Source of the DNA: Anaerolineales bacterium | GTDB taxonomy: Bacteria; Chloroflexota; Anaerolineae; 4572-78; J111 | DNA length: 17,105 nt | Direction: 5' to 3' | Assembly: GCA_020634935.1 (NCBI GenBank) | Contig: JACKAT010000077.1 | Coordinates: 1 to 17,105 of the forward strand | Shown: positions 12,791 to 17,105 of the stretch, piece by piece | Layout of the letters: every line of letters begins with the position of its first letter | Position numbering within the stretch: the stretch's first letter is position 1 | Translations under genes and position numbers: made by a program | Notes under the pieces: generated by a model | What the model saw: the letters and a program-made list of their open reading frames with translations, nothing else | Database searches by the model: none | What the model was told of the DNA's origin: nothing

Positions 12791-13936
12791 ATGATAAATA
12801 CAGGCGTTAAACCCATTATTGAGATTTTTCCCAACCTGGATCCTCCCTTAAAAACAGAAATTCCGGAAGAAATCAGTTACCGAAATTCTAACTCACCCTT
12901 GTGGATGGCTACCCAAGAACCCCTGCTGAACGAATTAGTGACTCAACTCCAGCAACTGCGAGTGCGTCTTATGACTGATCCCGATGCCTTTCACCAGATT
13001 TGTTTTTCTAAATCGGAACTGGTTAAATTGAGGAGCGATTTTGCCAAAATGATTCTGCGCGGCGAAAAAGAGCTGCACCAGTTATCCCATCTTATTTGCA
13101 ATAGTTTTGTCACCTCGTACCAACTGCGCAGTGTGATCTTCGGCGAGGTTGACAAAACCAAGGGGCGGTTTACGCTAACCTTGGATATCACGCCCAACGA
13201 ACTTTACTCAACCCCGGACATTGATCTGGGCACCCACCAACTAAACCGGCTGCGGTTCAATGTCGGCCCCCCGGACAAAGAGAACTGGAGTGAGGCCAGT
13301 CTGGTAGCCAACACCATCGACTATTTACCCACCGAACCGAATGAGTACAAAATTCATCGCATTATCAGCCGGATCAAGGCGGAAGAAGAAATCTGGAACA
13401 AAGTCGTCGATGAAATTTTTGACCTGGACAGTATTGTGGTCCGCGATAAAAAACTGCGTCAATTCAGCCGCTTTGTCAAAGATATTTTTGGGATCAAAAT
13501 TGTGGTTGGCGAGGATGAAGATGTCTACCGGGTGCAGCACGCTTTATCGGAACTGCGCTGGTCAGATGAAGCTGTAGCCGCGGTTAGCGCCCCGCCTGGG
13601 CCATCAACCCGGATGCTTGAATTTGTGGAGGTTAAAGATTACTTGGGCCGGCAGCGCAAACAAAGCGGTTGGGAAGCCGTCAAATCGGTGGTCCATTGGG
13701 GCGACAAAACCTTTGAAATTCAAGTCCAGCCGCTGCGCAACTTTCTGCGCGAACGTGAGCTGCTGACGCGAGAGAGCCACACCAGCTTCAAAGCCAAGCG
13801 CGAACGTGTCCGGGAGCAGGTCGCCCAACAGATACCGCTCTTTCACTTCTATCGCGAACTCCTACGTTGGCTGTTTTTATCGCCCAACACCCCACCGCCT
13901 CAGTATCACCAGCTTCAATTGCAGCTCATCGATTAG
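12791..13936 (+). CDS. Divergent RelA/SpoT-fold nucleotidyltransferase-like protein
   Basis: The C-terminal half matches the (p)ppGpp synthetase fold motif by motif: RDKKLRQFSRFVKDIFGIKI (218-237) parallels the DKK...DLIAIR segment with its catalytic Asp (here D231); KDYLGRQRKQSGWEAVKS (282-299) parallels KDYIA.PK.NGYQS; FEIQVQP (308-314) parallels EIQIRT with the catalytic Glu (E309); ESHTSFKAKRE (328-338) parallels the AEYG.AAHW.YK end. The stacking Tyr is Trp (W294), the GR.K lead motif with the substrate-binding Arg is not visible, and the His-Trp pair is reduced. No HD hydrolase, TGS or ACT domain is present. Residues 1-190 are not recognised. It may be a specialised or inactive small alarmone-synthetase relative. 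The ATG at 12791 has GAGG 5 bases upstream. NudC follows 17 bases later, probably in the same transcript. Confidence 0.55.
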   Translation: MINTGVKPIIEIFPNLDPPLKTEIPEEISYRNSNSPLWMATQEPLLNELVTQLQQLRVRLMTDPDAFHQICFSKSELVKLRSDFAKMILRGEKELHQLSHLICNSFVTSYQLRSVIFGEVDKTKGRFTLTLDITPNELYSTPDIDLGTHQLNRLRFNVGPPDKENWSEASLVANTIDYLPTEPNEYKIHRIISRIKAEEEIWNKVVDEIFDLDSIVVRDKKLRQFSRFVKDIFGIKIVVGEDEDVYRVQHALSELRWSDEAVAAVSAPPGPSTRMLEFVEVKDYLGRQRKQSGWEAVKSVVHWGDKTFEIQVQPLRNFLRERELLTRESHTSFKAKRERVREQVAQQIPLFHFYRELLRWLFLSPNTPPPQYHQLQLQLID

Positions 13937-13953
13937 CCTAGCTCGGACATCTA

Positions 13954-14775
13954 ATGCAAAAACCATTCACCTATGCTGTTGTGCCACCTACGGATAATCA
14001 TCAAATGCCGGCCTACTGGTTTGCTTTTGCCAACAACGAACTTCTTCTCTATGAAACCGGGCCGGATGTTGTGCCTCACCAACTTGACTTTAAGGAAGTC
14101 GGGTTAAAATTTAGCCGGCGCCATTACCTGGGCGATTACGACGGCAGCCCCTGCTATGCCGTCGATCTGGTCGAACCAGCGACGCTGCCGCCGGGCCTGG
14201 CGCTCAAAAATCTGCGCACCGCTTACCCTCGCTTAGGGGAGGATTTTTTCACCTTGGCCGGACGCGCCGTGCAAATTATCGATTGGGATCATACTCACCA
14301 ATTCTGCGGCCGCTGCGGCGCTAAAACCATCGATGCCGAAGGCGAGCGAGCCAAGCGCTGTCCCGTCTGCGGGCTGTCGAACTACCCACGCCTGTCGCCG
14401 TCGATTATCGTGCGCATCAACCGTGGCGCTGAAATATTGATGGCTCGCGCCTTTCGCTTTCCGCCGGGGATGTACAGTATCCTGGCCGGCTTTGTCGAGC
14501 CAGGCGAAACACTGGAACAGGCCGTCGAGCGGGAAGTGTGGGAAGAGGTGCGGATTCGGGTCAAGAATATTCGCTATTTTGGCAGCCAGCCGTGGCCCTT
14601 TCCCAACTCGCTGATGCTGGGCTTCACCGCCGAATACGCCGGCGGCGAGATCGAGATCGATCAGGTTGAGATCGAAGACGCCGGCTGGTATTCCGCCGAT
14701 AATCTGCCCCAACTCCCCCCCAAATTGAGCATCGCCCGGCGATTGATTGACGATTTTCGAAGACCGTCTCAGTAG
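13954..14775 (+). CDS. nudC: NAD+ diphosphatase / NAD-RNA decapping Nudix hydrolase NudC
   Basis: A cytosolic Nudix hydrolase that cleaves NAD(H) to NMN(H) and AMP; the E. coli homolog also removes NAD caps from RNA 5' ends. Visible signatures: a four-Cys zinc ribbon (C118-x2-C121 and C136-x2-C139); the Nudix box at 179-201 with G179, E185, R193, E194, E197 and E198; and the NADH-pyrophosphatase motif SQPWPFPNSLM (211-221). The end, LPPKLSIARRLIDD, also resembles E. coli NudC. The family length of about 260-270 is matched. The box ends EEVRI where the consensus has a Gly before the last hydrophobic residue (Arg at 200). The SD before ATG 13954 is weak (CGGAC), consistent with translation from the upstream RelA/SpoT-like transcript, whose stop is 17 bases away. 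Identification is secure. Confidence 0.95.
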   Translation: MQKPFTYAVVPPTDNHQMPAYWFAFANNELLLYETGPDVVPHQLDFKEVGLKFSRRHYLGDYDGSPCYAVDLVEPATLPPGLALKNLRTAYPRLGEDFFTLAGRAVQIIDWDHTHQFCGRCGAKTIDAEGERAKRCPVCGLSNYPRLSPSIIVRINRGAEILMARAFRFPPGMYSILAGFVEPGETLEQAVEREVWEEVRIRVKNIRYFGSQPWPFPNSLMLGFTAEYAGGEIEIDQVEIEDAGWYSADNLPQLPPKLSIARRLIDDFRRPSQ

Positions 14776-14799
14776 ATCCAATTTTGGACAGATAAGGCG

Positions 14800-14819
14800 T
14801 GTCAAAATTTACTTTGACA
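14800..14819. repeat. TGTCAAA/TTTGACA inverted repeat after nudC
   Basis: Perfect 7-base arms (14800-14806 and 14813-14819) surround ATTTAC, 25 bases after the nudC stop. It is AT-rich without a T-run, so it is a weak terminator at best; as DNA it looks like an operator dyad. Its right arm contains TTGACA but no -10 box is found at the right spacing. Confidence 0.35.
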
Positions 14820-14897
14820 GACAAAGCAGAGCGTTGTTGCTCCAGAATTTAGATGGACTGAGTCTATGATTGAACAGGTCGAACCGCACAAAAAAGA

Positions 14898-14981
14898 GTC
14901 CCGACCACCAGCCGACCACCGACCGCTGCAAAGGGTAGATATTGTATACGGTGGTTAACGGTCAGGGTTGATGGTCGGGAC
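14898..14981. repeat. Long GC-rich intergenic hairpin element
   Basis: GTCCCGACCA (14898-14907) pairs perfectly with TGGTCGGGAC (14972-14981). The stem continues through a C/A mismatch and five more pairs including a G-U, and inner ACCACCG (14915-14921) pairs with CGGTGGT (14949-14955), so most of the 84 bases fold. The left arm contains CCGACCACC twice, 12 bases apart. On the minus strand the hairpin is followed by CTCTTTTTTG, as in an intrinsic terminator, but no minus-strand gene is seen that would need it. It may be a REP-like dispersed element. Confidence 0.5.
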
Positions 14982-15041
14982 GCACATCGAAGTTATATTC
15001 TCGACTGAAGCGACTTACCCCTCGTAGGTTTTCTCCGGTAG

Positions 15042-15179
15042 AACATCCAAACCGGCGAGTGTCGCCAAACCTTACGCGCACCCAATCCCTATGCCGGGAT
15101 AAACATCATCGGGGTAAATGGGCTGACCGAAACCCAAAAGACCGCGTTGATCGCATTGGGGGCGGTGGATAAAGGATAA
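15042..15179 (+). pseudogene. Possible C-terminal gene remnant, about 45 codons
   Basis: The forward frame between the stops at 15039 and 15177 has no ATG start, but its end (PNPYAGINIIGV, then NGLTETQKTALIALGAVDKG) reads like a real protein tail: balanced composition, an amphipathic helix and few rare residues. It could be the decayed 3' end of a lost gene between nudC and the VWA gene. I do not recognise the family. The minus strand also has a 62-codon frame over 15072-15260, which weakens the case. Low confidence. Confidence 0.2.
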
Positions 15180-15262
15180 ATATAGTTGTCTTCCGTTAAG
15201 CAGCCCTATTACTACCGAACTGTAAAATAATAACGATGTCGTGAGTATCACTTTATTCACTC

Positions 15263-15290
15263 TTGCTTAAGATTCATCGCCTAGTATAAA
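15263..15290 (+). promoter_or_regulatory. Candidate promoter of the VWA gene, implying a leaderless mRNA
   Basis: TTGCTT (15263-15268), a 16-base spacer and TATAAA (15285-15290) lie directly before the ATG at 15302. Only 11 bases separate the -10 box from the start codon, so transcription would begin about 5 bases before or at the ATG. The bases in between (GACGAACGATT) contain no SD. Confidence 0.45.
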
Positions 15291-15301
15291 GACGAACGAT
15301 T

Positions 15302-16378
15302 ATGGATCTACTGTGGCCGTGGTTTTTACTGTTGCTCCTACTCATCCCGCTAATCATCGCGGTTTATATCGGGCTGCTCAGACGCCGAAACCGGTATGCG
15401 GTCCGGTATCCCAGTCTGTCGCTGGTGCGTGAGGCGCTGCCGAAATGGTCGCGCTGGCGGCGACACCTGCCGTTCGCCCTTTTTTTGCTGGGGCTGACCA
15501 GCCTCATCGCCGCCTTGGCTCGCCCCGTCGCCGCGGTCGAGGTGCCGCTCAGCCGGACGACCATCATCCTCGCCCTTGATACCTCTCGCAGTATGTGTGC
15601 CACCGATGTTTTTCCCAACCGTCTAACTGTGGCTCAGGACGCCGCTTTAGCCTTTATTGAAGATCAACCCCCTGGCACGCAGATCGGCATCGTGGCCTTT
15701 GCCGGATTCGCCGAGATCGTGGTGTCGCCGACCCGGGACAAAGAACAGTTGCAAGAGGCGATTAGAAGTTTTACCACCTCGTTAGGCACTACCATCGGCA
15801 GCGCCACCCTCAAATCGATTGATGCCATTGCCGCCATCAATCCGGCGGTCGCGCCCAGCGACTACATCCTTGAAGTCGAAGCCGATGAAACGCCGGCGAC
15901 GGAAAAAATTTACCAACCGGATATTATCGTTCTGCTGACCGACGGCGCGAACAGCCAGGGTCCCAATCCGCTCGACGCCGCTAAACAAGCCGCCGATCGC
16001 GGCATCCGGGTTTATACCATCGGCTTCGGTACGTCGGACCCTGGGCAGATGATCTGCTCACAGCAACAGATGGGCAGCGATACCTTTAGTGGGCGGTTCG
16101 GTGGTTTTGGGGGCGGCTTTGGCGGTGGTGGGGGGGGCAATTTTCGACGGTTTGTCGTCATCGATGAAACCACCTTGCGGGCCGTGGCCGATATGACCGG
16201 CGGCGCCTATTTCCGGGCCGAAAATGCGGATCAGTTACTGGACGTGTTTCTCAATCTGCCGACTCAGATTGTACTGCAAAAAGAGTCATTAGAAATTAGC
16301 GTTCTTTTCTCAATACTGGGAGCCCTCTTTGTGATCGCAGCGGTGACGCTGTCTCTGCTCTGGAATCGGTTTCCGTAA
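15302..16378 (+). CDS. BatA-like membrane-anchored VWA-domain protein
   Basis: A cell-envelope protein with a metal-dependent adhesion domain. Residues 3-26 are a membrane segment (WPWFLLLLLLIPLIIAVYIG) like the Bat N-terminal anchor, followed by a basic loop; a second segment at 57-74 places the VWA domain (86-320) outside; a third segment at 332-354 ends the chain. The MIDAS is complete: DTSRS (93-97) as DxSxS, Thr at 163/164, and TDG (213-215). Residues 264-279 are an almost pure Gly insertion within the VWA domain, encoded partly by a run of eight G at 16130-16137. BatA genes usually sit beside MoxR ATPase and DUF58 genes; none is upstream here, and an FGGY kinase follows. There is no SD before the ATG. 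The role is presumed to be metal-dependent protein binding in envelope maintenance; the partner is unknown. Confidence 0.85.
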   Translation: MDLLWPWFLLLLLLIPLIIAVYIGLLRRRNRYAVRYPSLSLVREALPKWSRWRRHLPFALFLLGLTSLIAALARPVAAVEVPLSRTTIILALDTSRSMCATDVFPNRLTVAQDAALAFIEDQPPGTQIGIVAFAGFAEIVVSPTRDKEQLQEAIRSFTTSLGTTIGSATLKSIDAIAAINPAVAPSDYILEVEADETPATEKIYQPDIIVLLTDGANSQGPNPLDAAKQAADRGIRVYTIGFGTSDPGQMICSQQQMGSDTFSGRFGGFGGGFGGGGGGNFRRFVVIDETTLRAVADMTGGAYFRAENADQLLDVFLNLPTQIVLQKESLEISVLFSILGALFVIAAVTLSLLWNRFP

Positions 16379-16414
16379 CAGCCAAACCCGGCCTTTTAAT
16401 GGGGAGTTAAAATT

Positions 16415-17105
16415 ATGCCACAACCATTGATTTTAATTATCGATCAAGGGACCTTTAGCACTCGAGCCCTGGTCTTCGATACCCAAGGCCAAGTCCGAGC
16501 CACCGCCTCTCGTAAAATTACGCTGACCGGTCATGGCACCGACAAGGTTGAACAGGATGCCGCCGAAATTATGGCCTCCGTACATCAGGTCGTTGATGAG
16601 GTGCTACAATCGGCCATTGTCAAAGAGGCTGAAATAACGTGCGCCGGGCTGACGACGCAGCGATCGAGCGTGGTCGCCTGGGATCGGCGTAGCGGCCAAC
16701 CATTAGCCCCGCTGCTAAGCTGGCAGGATCGACGGGTAGCAGCCTGGCTGCAACAATTCGAGGCTGAGACGGCCAAAGTCAAAGAACTCACCGGTCTGCG
16801 GCTGTCGCCCCATTATGGAGCCGGTAAATTGCGCTGGTATCTGGATCATGTTCCGGCGGTTAGCCAGGCTTACACGGAAGGTTATTTAGCCTTCGGCCCA
16901 CTGGCGGCTTTTATCCTCTTTAATTTACTCAAAGACAGACCGTTAGCTGTCGATCACGTCAATGCCTCACGTACCCAGTTGTGGAATCTGGCTAGCCGCG
17001 ACTGGGATCCTTGGCTGTTGCAGATGTTTGGTGTGCCTCTGAAAGCGTTACCCCTCTGCCAACCCACCCAATACACTTATGGACGGCTGGCCAGCACCGC
17101 TATCC
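16415..17105 (+). CDS. FGGY-family carbohydrate/polyol kinase (glycerol-kinase-like), 5' part
   Basis: An ATP-dependent sugar or polyol kinase, cut by the window end after 230 codons. GGGGAG (16401-16406) lies 8 bases before the ATG. The opening IIDQGTFSTRALVFD (8-22) is the FGGY phosphate-binding loop with D10. GLTTQRSSVVAWD (78-90), LSWQDRR (101-107), KLRWYLDHV (138-146) and VNASRTQLWN (182-191) align with glycerol kinase GlpK. However, the glycerol-contacting pair in E. coli GlpK, R83-E84 of NQRET, is R83-S84 here, and the GTVDTW segment is GPLAAF, so the substrate may not be glycerol. The spacing to the VWA gene is 36 bases, so they may share a transcript, but a functional link is unclear. 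The ATPase half and the FGGY signature lie outside the window. Confidence 0.82.
   Translation, partial: MPQPLILIIDQGTFSTRALVFDTQGQVRATASRKITLTGHGTDKVEQDAAEIMASVHQVVDEVLQSAIVKEAEITCAGLTTQRSSVVAWDRRSGQPLAPLLSWQDRRVAAWLQQFEAETAKVKELTGLRLSPHYGAGKLRWYLDHVPAVSQAYTEGYLAFGPLAAFILFNLLKDRPLAVDHVNASRTQLWNLASRDWDPWLLQMFGVPLKALPLCQPTQYTYGRLASTAI

Larger units (their letters stand above)
14776..15301. other. Intergenic region between nudC and the VWA gene
   Basis: This 526-base gap contains the inverted repeat at 14800-14819, the hairpin element at 14898-14981, a possible gene remnant at 15042-15179 and a promoter candidate at 15263-15290. Nothing else was supportable; no complete gene with a ribosome site is visible on either strand. 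Confidence 0.6.

Noticed and set aside
14233..14805. 190-codon minus-strand frame opposite nudC
   Set aside because: It is the antisense shadow of strongly conserved zinc-ribbon and Nudix motifs, without an SD or recognisable features.
14814..14842. TTGACA at 14814 as a promoter
   Set aside because: No acceptable -10 hexamer at 15-19 bases, and no gene starts within a reasonable distance.

Overview
The window looks like a chromosomal stretch from an uncultured member of the Chloroflexota (probably Anaerolineae-like). This is an inference from gene content: a GT-C glycosyltransferase with a C-terminal beta-sandwich, a giant kinase/ATPase/TPR fusion and a BatA-like VWA protein, at moderate GC and with mostly Shine-Dalgarno (SD) led genes. 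No tRNA, rRNA, transposase or CRISPR array is visible.

Layout. Positions 2-235 hold the 3' end of a formyltransferase-like gene. A leader with a TATAAT box and two short dyads precedes a translationally coupled envelope-glycosylation pair (357-3793): a GT2 polyprenyl-phosphate mannosyltransferase-like enzyme and a membrane GT-C glycosyltransferase, overlapping at ATGA. The pair is a plausible donor-maker plus lipid-sugar-using transferase. A repeat-rich convergent gap (3794-3946) separates it from a minus-strand 1639-residue protein (3947-8866) that strings together metallo-beta-lactamase (MBL), STAS, Ser/Thr kinase, AAA ATPase and TPR modules. Diverging from it across an AT-rich promoter region is a 249-residue protein (9110-9859) whose N-terminal half matches the RNA-binding domain of the eukaryotic snRNA export adaptor PHAX. 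An aldo/keto reductase (9926-10867) and a minus-strand exported PhoD-type phosphatase (10948-12393) converge on a perfect bidirectional terminator. After a 397-base gap comes a divergent RelA/SpoT-fold protein (12791-13936), followed 17 bases later by NudC (13954-14775). A 526-base gap holds a long GC-rich hairpin and a possible gene remnant. A BatA-like VWA protein (15302-16378), perhaps from a leaderless mRNA, and a truncated FGGY kinase (16415 to the window end) complete the window.

The points most worth a second look are the bacterial PHAX-domain protein; its divergent arrangement with the MBL-STAS-kinase-AAA-TPR fusion, since eukaryotic PHAX is itself controlled by phosphorylation; and the RelA/SpoT-like plus NudC pair. 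All assignments come from reading motifs by eye; no database search was run.
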